IMG/VR virus record: IMGVR_UViG_3300017779_000178
Span: 1 to 22,390 of that record
Source of the DNA: a virus
Direction: 5' to 3' (one strand)
DNA length: 22,390 bases
In this document: one piece after another, positions 7,688 through 13,657 of the stretch
Layout of the letters: each line of letters begins with the position of its first letter
How positions within the stretch are numbered: the first letter of the stretch is position 1
Program-made: the position numbers and the translations under genes
Notes under the pieces: model-generated
What the model saw: the letters and a program-made list of their open reading frames with translations, nothing else
Database searches by the model: none
Told to the model about the DNA's origin: nothing

Positions 7688-7957
7688 ATTTCGCCAAGTG
7701 GCACACACTTAAGCCCTTGTTATTACACGGGTTTTCCTTCGAAAAGCACATTTGTGTGCCATGTGTGCCACCTAAAACACACCTTGTTTTTTTTTATTTC
7801 TTCTTTTCACGTTTTTCTTTTTTTTTCTACTAACCCAATTTTAAGTGGCACACATGGCACACATTTGGTTTTTGTATATACATCAATCACTTACGCCATT
7901 TTCAAGTGGCACACAATCTGGCACACAGCTGGCACACATTGCTCCAGCTGGCACACA
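7640..7957. repeat. Iteron array (TGTGTGCCA, 13 copies, both orientations), candidate replication origin
   Basis: Exact TGTGTGCCA begins at 7643, 7652, 7753 and 7762, with variants TGCGTGCCA at 7663 and 7674. The reverse complement TGGCACACA begins at 7699, 7846, 7855, 7907, 7919, 7930 and 7949. Two tandem doublets (7753-7770 and 7846-7863) form a perfect 18-bp inverted repeat that flanks a T-rich, pyrimidine-only-like tract (7784-7827). A 12-bp inverted pair (7640-7651 and 7699-7710) and a TGTATATACA palindrome (7873-7882) are also present. This holds the longest gene-free stretch of the window (7688-8020). Dense iterons plus an easily melted tract is the design of iteron-type origins; a large regulatory array is the alternative. 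Confidence 0.8.
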
Positions 7958-8020
7958 TTTGGCCTTTACAGTCCAAATGGTCATAAGCATCTGTGCCTCT
8001 TATAACTTTAAGGAATGACA

Positions 8021-8326
8021 ATGACTCAACGAATACATATCGACTCTGTCCGACCCAACCGGCTCCAAGACTCAGGACTGGGATACGACCCGCTCCCATA
8101 TCGCACTGTTTACGCCAGTCAAGAGTGCGCAGCATATGGAACCGCTGTCTGGCGTTTCAACAAGCGCGTGCCCAGCAACCGCCTGTGTAAGTTCATAGCC
8201 GCTGTTCAATGCCAAGGCACGATAGACCCTAGACTCTGGACACTAGTTAGGGACTTTAAAGACCCCTTCGTATGGACTCAGATCGATATGTGCTTTGACT
8301 ATCCCAACCAAAAGGAAGCCGCGTAA
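8021..8326 (+). CDS. Small unknown protein downstream of the iteron array
   Basis: A 101-aa soluble protein. Two ATGs are close (8015, 8021); AAGGA ends at 8014, so 8021, with 6-base spacing, is preferred. The sequence contains TVYASQECAAYGTAVWRFNKR and a later SNRLCKFIAAVQCQG, without a family I recognise. It is the first gene after the candidate origin and is followed by a TAATG overlap, so it heads a tightly coupled string of very small genes. Its position makes an origin-binding role conceivable, but nothing in the sequence shows it. Confidence 0.72.
   Translation: MTQRIHIDSVRPNRLQDSGLGYDPLPYRTVYASQECAAYGTAVWRFNKRVPSNRLCKFIAAVQCQGTIDPRLWTLVRDFKDPFVWTQIDMCFDYPNQKEAA
8223..8234. repeat. 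12-bp repeat TAGACCCTAGAC, copy 1
   Basis: Exact 12-mer also present at 9179-9190 and 11773-11784, each time in coding sequence in a frame giving Asp-Pro-Arg. Three exact copies in 22 kb are unlikely by chance. CTAG is often scarce in proteobacterial DNA, which makes it more notable. Confidence 0.6.
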
Positions 8327-8499
8327 TGACCAACCTTCTGAAAGAAATATCCAACGATCTACGCGAAGCGCGTAGTGACTTACTCGAAGCCAACTCTGCT
8401 GACGACTATGACTACGCTATGCAAGCTCTGCATGACATCCGTCTCGCTCAGTACCGAATGGCTAACTTGGACAAACTATACAAAAGGATAGAACTATGA
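8326..8499 (+). CDS. Small unknown helical protein (57 aa)
   Basis: The ATG overlaps the previous stop (TAATG), with AAGGA 9 bases upstream; the stop overlaps the next ATG (ATGA). The 57-aa product, beginning MTNLLKEISNDLREARSDLL, is charged and predicted to be almost wholly helical (a short coiled coil). No family is recognised. The double overlap with both neighbours is the main evidence that it is real, since it is short. Confidence 0.7.
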   Translation: MTNLLKEISNDLREARSDLLEANSADDYDYAMQALHDIRLAQYRMANLDKLYKRIEL

Positions 8500-8726
8500 A
8501 CTTCGACCAAATCAAATCCAGCCCTGCCGCCCAAGAAGCCAAGTCCTATGGCAAACGCTTCATTGACTATGTCAAACACAACCCTCGTGACGCTGCCTTC
8601 GACGTTGCAGCCATTGTCCTGACCTTCATGGTTATGGACATCGAGGATGCACTCGACTCCATCGACGACAGCTCAGCATTGTCTGCTGCTGTTGACCTTG
8701 AAAACTTCTGGGGAGCTTCTTCATGA
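8496..8726 (+). CDS. Small unknown protein with one hydrophobic helix
   Basis: A 76-aa protein. AAGGA lies about 7 bases upstream of the ATG. After a polar N-terminus (KRFIDYVKHNPRDAAFD) there is one hydrophobic segment, VAAIVLTFMVM, then an acidic C-terminus. It could be a peripheral or single-pass membrane protein. It overlaps both neighbours by 4 bases. Function unknown. Confidence 0.75.
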   Translation: MNFDQIKSSPAAQEAKSYGKRFIDYVKHNPRDAAFDVAAIVLTFMVMDIEDALDSIDDSSALSAAVDLENFWGASS

Positions 8727-8878
8727 CCTTCTACCGGTTTCTAACCGTATTTCTTGCGATCTGCCTACTGATCGCCCTGTTCCCACTCTTCATCGCTGCT
8801 CAGACAGTGATGTTTTACCTGTTTCTCTGCGCAGTCATCGTTGGCTGCGTTTACTTAGCCCTTAGACCAAGGAGATAG
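8723..8878 (+). CDS. Very small membrane protein (51 aa, two helices)
   Basis: The ATG overlaps the previous TGA; GGGGAG lies about 9 bases upstream. The 51-aa product is almost entirely hydrophobic: two predicted membrane helices (about residues 5-25 and 29-46) and a basic LRPRR end. It ends 4 bases before the next ATG, and its final codons encode the next gene's AAGGAG ribosome site. Resemblance to small phage membrane effectors or holin-like proteins is only by size and hydrophobicity; there is no lysis context here. Confidence 0.68.
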   Translation: MTFYRFLTVFLAICLLIALFPLFIAAQTVMFYLFLCAVIVGCVYLALRPRR

Positions 8879-8882
8879 ACCA

Positions 8883-9101
8883 ATGATTAGTACGCCCGTT
8901 GTCTTGCACCACCAGCGCATTCATCACGGAGCCGAGATCAGCCTGATCAAAGCCGAGAACGAGGCCTTGCTAAACCGACTGTTCACCCTTGTGGCCCTAG
9001 CGCAAGCCAGTCTGGACAAAAAGAAACTACACGTTACCGAGTACCAGTTAAACGTTATGCGTGAGTTACTTGAAGCTGAAGCATCCAAGTACGAGGTATA
9101 A
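8883..9101 (+). CDS. Small unknown helical protein
   Basis: A 72-aa protein with AAGGAG about 8 bases before the ATG. After a His-rich start (LHHQRIHHGAE), the rest is a charged helix with heptad-like Leu spacing (KAENEALLNRLFTLVALAQ, then YQLNVMRELLEAEASK). Probable coiled-coil oligomer; no family is recognised. It closes the string of small genes and is followed by a strong hairpin (9108-9139). Confidence 0.75.
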   Translation: MISTPVVLHHQRIHHGAEISLIKAENEALLNRLFTLVALAQASLDKKKLHVTEYQLNVMRELLEAEASKYEV

Positions 9102-9107
9102 CCCAAC

Positions 9108-9139
9108 ACCCAACACTGAGCAGACACTTAGTGTTGGGT
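9108..9139 (+). other. Intergenic RNA hairpin without U-run
   Basis: Arms ACCCAACACTGAG and CTTAGTGTTGGGT pair over 13 bp (one G-U) around a 6-nt loop (9121-9126). No T-run follows (ATCGAAAAG), so it is not a standard terminator. It may mark an mRNA processing or stability point between two small genes. Confidence 0.65.
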
Positions 9140-9165
9140 ATCGAAAAGCTAATAGGAGCTTGACA

Positions 9166-9342
9166 ATGACCGTAGACCTAGACCCTAGACCTTTGAACCT
9201 AAACCATGAGCATTGGGAAGACGTAGTAGAAGACAACTACTACGAGCCCGAGCTTCCAAATCTTTCCGCTTTAATGCAAAGTAGTACTGTTTGTACTATC
9301 TTGGAAGCTGACGACCTGTTCCGAGACAGCATACCTTGCTGA
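9166..9342 (+). CDS. Small acidic unknown protein (58 aa)
   Basis: A 58-aa acidic protein with TAGGAG about 9 bases ahead of the ATG. It begins MTVDLDPRPLNLNHEHWEDV and carries many Asp/Glu/Tyr. Small acidic phage proteins often inhibit host proteins by DNA mimicry, but nothing specific is visible. A perfect dyad site (9282-9298) lies inside the frame. The 75 bases after it, up to the next ATG, hold a second dyad. Confidence 0.68.
   Translation: MTVDLDPRPLNLNHEHWEDVVEDNYYEPELPNLSALMQSSTVCTILEADDLFRDSIPC
9179..9190. repeat. 12-bp repeat TAGACCCTAGAC, copy 2
   Basis: Second exact copy of the 12-mer at 8223-8234; it lies in the first codons of the 58-aa gene (DLDPRP). Confidence 0.6.
9282..9298. 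promoter_or_regulatory. Dyad site 3: TAGTAC-TGTTT-GTACTA (perfect)
   Basis: Perfect 6-5-6 inverted repeat inside the 3' half of the 58-aa gene, about 120 bases before the 277-aa gene. Its distance from a second site (9395-9411) is 113 bp centre to centre, so paired binding is possible. Confidence 0.7.
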
Positions 9343-9394
9343 CGCAAGGCATGGTCAAAGACACTTTTGAGCATGACGCTCATTTACAAACTAA

Positions 9395-9411
9395 TAGTAT
9401 AGGAAGTACTA
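9395..9411 (+). promoter_or_regulatory. Dyad site 4: TAGTAT-AGGAA-GTACTA, SD-like AGGA in the loop
   Basis: Near-perfect dyad (one arm mismatch) whose 5-nt spacer is AGGAA, the only SD-like sequence ahead of the ATG at 9418. In RNA it would be a hairpin presenting GGA in its loop, as CsrA-type sites do. As DNA it matches the other dyads. Confidence 0.7.
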
Positions 9412-9417
9412 AATCTT

Positions 9418-10251
9418 ATGAAAACTAAGAAAGCATATCGACCAACCGCCAATCAAAACCACAGCATGTCGGAGCACTTCGACCCAGCCGAGCAAGAATC
9501 GACTGAGCAGTGGGGCGCACCCTCCGTCAGTATCAACGAAGAAGTAATACCTGACATCCAAGCAGACCCCGAGTCCGCTGAACGTTTGGCTCCAACCACA
9601 GCAATCACCAAGTACCCTGACTACTTGCTCTCTAAGTTCCACGTCGATGAGAACGGCGATCTAGCGCCCAATGCGTCGTATGTGCAGCAGGCGCTCAAGC
9701 AGTTCAGTGATCGCGGCACTTCGGCCCTGACTCACGGCCCCGAGGGCCAGCAGCTTACTGACGAGGCGCTTGCCGAGTACAAGACCAGCGTCGCTGAGAT
9801 GGCCAAACACCTACTGCAGTTTGACGAGTCTGCGTACACCAGCGTCAACGACAAGGCCATTCGCCCTTCAGCATCCTTGATCTTCTCGTTCGCTGGTTCA
9901 GCCAACCGCTTGTGGGCTGACTGGTGCCTCGACATGGAGTCCTTCATGGATATCGCTGGCAAAAGCGAGCTGGACATGTCCGAGAAGCAGCTTAGCTACA
10001 AGCACAACTTGGCTATGAGCTTGCAGCTTCAAGGCTACAACGCTCGCTTCGCCCGCGACGTATTGCTTGAGATGGCACCGCACGTGTCCAACGAGTACAA
10101 GGTCTCGCAGGGCAAAGTCAAAGACGCTATCGCATACAAGCTGCGCAGCGACGCCGAGTGGCAGACCAAGCAGCACAAGCGTGTCGACATCAGCGCTGAC
10201 GCCCGCCGTGCAGCGCCCGAGTTCGACGAAAAACTAACTGCATCGTTCTAA
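9418..10251 (+). CDS. Unrecognised 277-aa phage protein, own transcription unit
   Basis: A soluble 277-aa protein. The first 65 residues are polar and probably disordered. The middle is helical (PDYLLSKFHVDENGDLAPN, then alternating helices with LLQFDESAYTSV and ANRLWADWCLDMESFMDI), and the C-terminus is charged (KDAIAYKLRSDAEWQTKQHK). No catalytic motif or known family is visible. Two dyad sites and an SD-bearing hairpin precede it, and a strong terminator follows 7 bases after its stop, so it appears to be separately and perhaps abundantly expressed. An abundant DNA-binding or replication accessory protein is possible, without direct evidence. Confidence 0.85.
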   Translation: MKTKKAYRPTANQNHSMSEHFDPAEQESTEQWGAPSVSINEEVIPDIQADPESAERLAPTTAITKYPDYLLSKFHVDENGDLAPNASYVQQALKQFSDRGTSALTHGPEGQQLTDEALAEYKTSVAEMAKHLLQFDESAYTSVNDKAIRPSASLIFSFAGSANRLWADWCLDMESFMDIAGKSELDMSEKQLSYKHNLAMSLQLQGYNARFARDVLLEMAPHVSNEYKVSQGKVKDAIAYKLRSDAEWQTKQHKRVDISADARRAAPEFDEKLTASF

Positions 10252-10257
10252 CCAACC

Positions 10258-10289
10258 AAGGGGAATGGCTTCGGCTGTTCCCCTTTTTT
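10258..10289 (+). terminator. Intrinsic terminator with TTCG tetraloop
   Basis: AAGGGGAA (10258-10265) pairs with TTCCCCTT (10278-10285). The stem extends inward through TGGC/GCTG to a closed C-TTCG-G tetraloop (10270-10273), followed by six T (10284-10289). Strong rho-independent terminator ending the 277-aa gene. Confidence 0.93.
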
Positions 10290-10339
10290 GTGTTGCTGGC
10301 GCTCGGCTATCACGGTGTGCCTGCAACAAGGAGAAAACT

Positions 10340-10750
10340 ATGACCGTTGAAAGAATCATTCCACCTGTCAGCAAGAAGCTGACCAAGACCATGATCGAGA
10401 AGGGATGCCCTGATTGCTTCAAAGAACTTGCTGCGCTTGCCCGACTGCTTGGCGTCAACTTCGACGAGATGCAGCGCGGCGACAAGCACGAACTACCACT
10501 GATGTTCCTTGACGGCACCCGCACCACCATTCGTTTCAACGTGGTAGCTGGTCGTGGTGGCCGCAAAGACAAGCGGTACAACATTCCTGCACCCGTGTTG
10601 AAAGAGCAGGCGCAGGAAGGCGACACCATCGCATTCACCATCGACTGGGACAGCAACGGCGACTGCATCTTATGCGTCAACGTGACCCGTCAACCGGAAA
10701 TGCAGCACCTTACTACTGACCCGATCCTTGTCAGGTTTGCAGATGAGTGA
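10340..10750 (+). CDS. Unknown small protein with beta-rich core
   Basis: A 136-aa protein with AAGGAG about 7 bases before the ATG. The N-terminus is helical with a CPDC motif (residues 23-26). The C-terminal half alternates strands: LMFLDGTRTTIRFNVV, then GRKDKRYNIPA, a QEGDTIAFTIDW turn and DCILCVNV. The order 'DG ... R ... Gly-rich loop ... EGD' resembles small pseudo-barrel nucleic-acid-binding folds (EcoRII-N/B3 or AbrB type), a weak structural guess. It is the first gene after the terminator and leads the block that reaches the ubiquitin-like cassette. Confidence 0.75.
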   Translation: MTVERIIPPVSKKLTKTMIEKGCPDCFKELAALARLLGVNFDEMQRGDKHELPLMFLDGTRTTIRFNVVAGRGGRKDKRYNIPAPVLKEQAQEGDTIAFTIDWDSNGDCILCVNVTRQPEMQHLTTDPILVRFADE

Positions 10751-10994
10751 TCAAGAACGACAACGCGTCTGTGTAGTCAGCGCCATCTTAATGAACCCGA
10801 CCATATCGAGCTGGGCTCGGAAGTACTGGACAAAAGTATTATCCCAGTTACTTCTCAACAGCGACGATTTACGGGGTGAGCTAGTCACTCACTCCGCAGG
10901 TCTGCCCCACCTGTGGTCAAAAACGGGGCATCAACTCAAAAGCAAACTGTCTGGAGGACAGACCTATGACCGTGACCAAACTCAAAACCACTGA
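10743..10994 (+). CDS. Small unknown protein (83 aa)
   Basis: The ATG at 10743 overlaps the previous stop by 8 bases, indicating coupling; an upstream ATG at 10728 is possible but would overlap further. The product has a helical N-terminal half (VCVVSAILMNP, ARKYWTKVLSQLLL) and a polar, low-complexity end. The last 29 bases overlap the next gene, so the C-terminal residues are probably constrained by that frame. No family is recognised. Confidence 0.6.
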   Translation: MSDQERQRVCVVSAILMNPTISSWARKYWTKVLSQLLLNSDDLRGELVTHSAGLPHLWSKTGHQLKSKLSGGQTYDRDQTQNH

Positions 10995-11598
10995 GCGCTT
11001 AGCGCCCACGCCACAACCAGGTTCGTATGTCCATGCGATATACACCACTGTCGAAGCACTGGGTGGCAGAGCGACGTGCCGTGAGATCCGTGAGCTGTTA
11101 CCTGCGGCGAACGGGCCTAGCTTCACCGACAATCGCTCGTGCCACGAGCATGTCAAATCGATTGCCGTGAACCTTGGTTATCTAGGCTGCGACGCGGCCT
11201 TAGTTAGAGGTGGCAATACTCCGCACACCGATGAGTCATTCGGTAAGATCGGGTACTTCATCAACACGTTTGAAGTCTACGATTCAAAACGTATTGAGCG
11301 CCTCGCTCGTGCTGAAAAGAAACGCAAGAAACGCGTAGCTAAACAACAGCGGCAACGGGCAGCGGCTGAAAAGCAAGCTGAGCAAACGGCTATGCAAGAG
11401 GCTGAAGATCGCATAGCGACCGCACGTCAAAAGCTAACTCCGGTTAGTACAACAACTACTACTATACCGGCAACAGTAGACCCTACACCCAAGACCATTT
11501 ACGAGGATCACAACACCCGCATGGAGTACGCAATCGTTGCTGCTACTGCATCCGTCATATCGGTTGGTGTGTATGTCCTGCTTGGGCAGGTGCTGTGA
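10966..11598 (+). CDS. Unknown protein: N-terminal winged-helix-like domain, coiled coil, C-terminal membrane anchor
   Basis: A 210-aa protein with GGAGG about 7 bases ahead of the ATG. Residues 20-105 look like a small helical DNA-binding-type domain (VHAIYTTVEALGGRATCREI, ELLPAANG, HEHVKSIAVNLGYLG). Residues 108-150 are a Lys/Arg/Gln/Ala-rich coiled coil. A Thr-rich linker (STTTTTIPATVDPTP) follows, then one C-terminal transmembrane helix (YAIVAATASVISVGVYVLLG). This makes it a probable tail-anchored membrane protein with a soluble N-domain, a rare layout for a phage early gene. A dyad-like site (11445-11461) lies in the Thr-rich codons. Function unknown. Confidence 0.8.
   Translation: MTVTKLKTTERLAPTPQPGSYVHAIYTTVEALGGRATCREIRELLPAANGPSFTDNRSCHEHVKSIAVNLGYLGCDAALVRGGNTPHTDESFGKIGYFINTFEVYDSKRIERLARAEKKRKKRVAKQQRQRAAAEKQAEQTAMQEAEDRIATARQKLTPVSTTTTTIPATVDPTPKTIYEDHNTRMEYAIVAATASVISVGVYVLLGQVL
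11445..11461. promoter_or_regulatory. Dyad site 5: TAGTAC-AACAA-CTACTA (one mismatch)
   Basis: Inverted repeat with 5-bp spacer and one arm mismatch, inside the 210-aa gene and about 390 bases upstream of the modifier gene. The Thr-rich codons could produce such a match by chance, so support is moderate. Confidence 0.4.
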
Positions 11599-11795
11599 GC
11601 GACACACGAGCAGATCAGATCGTCCAGCAATTACAAATGATTGCTGCACACGCCGAGAACGCTCCTGACATCAGCCCCAACGGCAAGAACCACAGATACA
11701 TATCAGCTGTGGGGCTTGCTGACCTGTTGTTGGAAGCAGCAGACCTGATCGATGAGCAGATCACAAAAACACTAGACCCTAGACCGTGGCACTAG
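11595..11795 (+). CDS. Small unknown protein upstream of the modifier gene
   Basis: A 66-aa protein from a GTG that overlaps the previous TGA (GTGA). An AGG lies a few bases upstream; no strong SD. It is helical and acidic (DQIVQQLQMIAAHAENAP, then GLADLLLEAADLIDEQITK). A later ATG at 11637 is an alternative start. It resembles small host-or-phage proteins of DUF type but no family is recalled. It ends 38 bases before the ubiquitin-like cassette, so it may be co-transcribed with it. Confidence 0.62.
   Translation: MSDTRADQIVQQLQMIAAHAENAPDISPNGKNHRYISAVGLADLLLEAADLIDEQITKTLDPRPWH
11773..11784. repeat. 12-bp repeat TAGACCCTAGAC, copy 3
   Basis: Third exact copy of the 12-mer, at the end of the 66-aa gene (LDPRPW). 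A related CTAGGGCCTAGACC follows 10 bases later (11792 onward), just before the modifier gene. Confidence 0.6.
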
Positions 11796-11833
11796 GGCCT
11801 AGACCTTTCCCCTGCCACATTACTGGAGAAGAC

Positions 11834-12052
11834 ATGATGTCTGACATTTTCGTAAAAGTAGTACGCGTCCCTGGCGCTGTAACCGAAGTCGCCTTATCTG
11901 CAGGCGCAACCGTAGCTGACGCTCTGTCTGCTGCTGGTATCTCTTCCACTGGCTCTGAGTCCATACGTGTTGGCGCTGCTGACGCAACCGTGGACACCTC
12001 TGTCGGTGACGGAGACCGCGTTGTGATCGCGCAAGGTGCCAAAGGCAACTAA
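11834..12052 (+). CDS. Ubiquitin-like modifier (MoaD/ThiS-type beta-grasp)
   Basis: A 72-aa protein with the beta-grasp pattern: strand VKVVRVPG, strand EVALSAGATVADALSAAGI (the classic TVxDAL helix start), strand IRVGAADATVDT, then GDGDRVVIAQGAKGN. The DGDxV turn before the last strand is the ThiS/MoaD and ubiquitin-like hallmark. It ends Lys-Gly-Asn, not Gly-Gly; Asn would have to be removed to expose Gly for adenylation, if it follows the usual route. GGAG lies 5 bases before the first ATG; a second ATG follows at 11837. It leads the E1-JAMM-E2 set, so it is read as a protein modifier; a sulfur carrier (with no E2) is the alternative. Confidence 0.8.
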   Translation: MMSDIFVKVVRVPGAVTEVALSAGATVADALSAAGISSTGSESIRVGAADATVDTSVGDGDRVVIAQGAKGN

Positions 12053-12076
12053 ACGACCACACCACTTTCGGGGTAT

Positions 12077-12098
12077 GGCCCATCAGTAATGGTGGGCC
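12077..12098 (+). other. GNRA-capped RNA hairpin between modifier and E1 genes
   Basis: GGCCCATCA pairs with TGGTGGGCC (one G-U) around a GTAA loop, a GNRA tetraloop as RNA. No T-run follows. It may set relative expression of the highly needed modifier and the E1 enzyme by processing or attenuation; inference. Confidence 0.65.
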
Positions 12099-12167
12099 TC
12101 CATCGGACGCTCGGAGTATGCCAACCCTACTGCCCTGCCCCACCCACTTACCGGCTAAGGAGATCCA

Positions 12168-12857
12168 ATGATGCTCTCAACAATACGCCACGACGCAGTG
12201 TTCCGTGCATACGACTACAAGGATTATCCAATCCACATTGTCGGTGCCGGTGCCACTGGCTCCCGCGTGTTCATGTCACTACTGGAGCTTGGTCTGACCA
12301 ATCTGCATGTGTATGACTTCGACATCGTAGAGCCGCACAACCTCGCCAACCAAGCGTTCCTGTTCGAGCACGTCGGCTTGCCCAAAGTCAAAGCGTTGCA
12401 GAACCTAGCATCGCTCAAGCTCGGCGTGCCTGAAGACAAGCTACCAATGCAGTTCATCAACGAACGCATCGACCAACGACAGTTCGACGGCTTTCTATTC
12501 TTGCTGACCGATACGATGGCATCGCGTCGCAAGATCATCGGCAACCAATCGACTGGCCCTGACAGTATGTTGCTCCATGTCTTCGAGACCCGCATGGCCT
12601 CGTCTCATGGCAACGTGTACCACTTCTCGCCAGCCAACCCACACCAACGTCAAGCGTGGTTCGACTCGCTCATCAGCGACGACGAAGGCGAAGTGTCGCC
12701 CTGCGGTACCAGCATATCCGTAGGCGCTACTGCTTCGCTCATTGCCAACCTAGCCGTGTGGGAGTTCATGAACTTCCTACTCGATGACGGTTGTGCAACA
12801 GCACAGCTCGACGTGTTCTTCAAACCCATGCTACTCACGACCAGAGAACAAATATGA
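12168..12857 (+). CDS. E1-like activating enzyme (ThiF/MoeB/UBA superfamily)
   Basis: A 229-aa protein. The Rossmann ATP site is GAGATGS (Gly 26, 28, 31), followed by the E1 signature YDFDIVEPHNLANQ (Asp 50, Asp 52, Glu 55, Asn 58) and VGLPKVKAL (Lys 73). The usual NLxRQ Arg is replaced (NLANQ). A later FLLTDTMASRR provides the second Asp region. SPCGTS places a candidate catalytic Cys at 179, followed by the dimer helix GATASLIANLAVWEFM. The family adenylates a modifier C-terminus and forms a thioester. No Cys-x2-Cys zinc site is seen. It overlaps the JAMM gene by 4 bases (ATGA). AAGGAG lies 5 bases before the ATG. Confidence 0.92.
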   Translation: MMLSTIRHDAVFRAYDYKDYPIHIVGAGATGSRVFMSLLELGLTNLHVYDFDIVEPHNLANQAFLFEHVGLPKVKALQNLASLKLGVPEDKLPMQFINERIDQRQFDGFLFLLTDTMASRRKIIGNQSTGPDSMLLHVFETRMASSHGNVYHFSPANPHQRQAWFDSLISDDEGEVSPCGTSISVGATASLIANLAVWEFMNFLLDDGCATAQLDVFFKPMLLTTREQI

Positions 12858-13657
12858 ATTTCTATACCCAACCAAGCGGTGCAGACATCGATAGCTCATC
12901 GATGGAGCCCGCAATCACCCCGCTCTATGAAGAGCCACCCATGCCGGTTGTGTACTACACGGCTCAAGTTAAAGCCGTAATCAACCACCTTGTCGCAGTA
13001 AACACTGCCGAGGTTGGCTGGCTCGGCCTCGTCAAACAGGTTAACGACAACGACTACTTGGTCTACAAGTTGTACGTGCCCAAACAGACTGTCCACTCAG
13101 CCGAGACAGACATTGATTCGGACGCAATGGCTAACCTTGGTATCGAGATCACTGAGGCTGGCTTGCCTGCCGAGGATCTCTACTACTGGGGCCACAGCCA
13201 CGTAAGCATGCAGGTTTCACCCAGCGGCCAAGACGAAACACAAATCGAAGAGTTTCTAGAAGCTGGCTGCAAACACTTTATACGTGGCATTTACAACAAG
13301 CAGGGCCACAGCAAGGTGGATGTGTATGACGTGCCGCGCAATGTCATCTACCAGTGCGTTCGTGAAGACGTTGAGGTCAGCCTAACTGCCGAGGAAGCCG
13401 AGCACCTCGACGCGGTGATCAAAGCCAACGTTACTAAAGCACCAACACCGGTTTACAAAAAGACACAGTTCAAACGCAGCCCTGTCATCAGCAACCTGCC
13501 TGCAAACAACTACCACAGCCAGATGCAGCAGCCGTTCTATTACAGCAACACGTTTGACCACCTCGACGATGTCGCCATCGAAGACTACAGCGATGACTAC
13601 AACGACGGGGCTGACGATTTCTTAGACGGATACGACCCATCAAGGAGAATTCAATGA
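12854..13657 (+). CDS. JAMM/MPN+ metallopeptidase (deconjugase or modifier processor)
   Basis: A 267-aa protein. Its N-terminal 170 residues form a JAB1/MPN domain with a complete JAMM motif: Glu 53 (NTAEVGWLG), His 114 and His 116 (GHSHVSM), Ser 124 and Asp 127 (SPSGQD), in the exact H-x-H-x7-S-x2-D spacing. Zinc and the catalytic water are therefore expected, so isopeptidase or C-terminal processing is likely. The remaining 100 residues are polar with an acidic, Asp/Tyr-rich tail (DDYNDGADDFLDGYD) and no known fold. The start overlaps the E1 stop. Likely roles are trimming the modifier's terminal Asn and removing modifier from targets, by analogy with bacterial Bil and CBASS Cap3 peptidases. 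Confidence 0.93.
   Translation: MNFYTQPSGADIDSSSMEPAITPLYEEPPMPVVYYTAQVKAVINHLVAVNTAEVGWLGLVKQVNDNDYLVYKLYVPKQTVHSAETDIDSDAMANLGIEITEAGLPAEDLYYWGHSHVSMQVSPSGQDETQIEEFLEAGCKHFIRGIYNKQGHSKVDVYDVPRNVIYQCVREDVEVSLTAEEAEHLDAVIKANVTKAPTPVYKKTQFKRSPVISNLPANNYHSQMQQPFYYSNTFDHLDDVAIEDYSDDYNDGADDFLDGYDPSRRIQ

Noticed and set aside
7429-7833. Plus-strand 134-aa frame across the iteron array
   Set aside because: Translates repeats and T-runs into low-complexity sequence and overlaps a better supported membrane-protein gene.
11834-13657. Sulfur-carrier pathway (ThiS/CysO with JAB) instead of protein conjugation
   Set aside because: The adjacent E2-like protein with HPH-x7-Cys has no role in sulfur transfer, so conjugation is preferred; not fully excluded.
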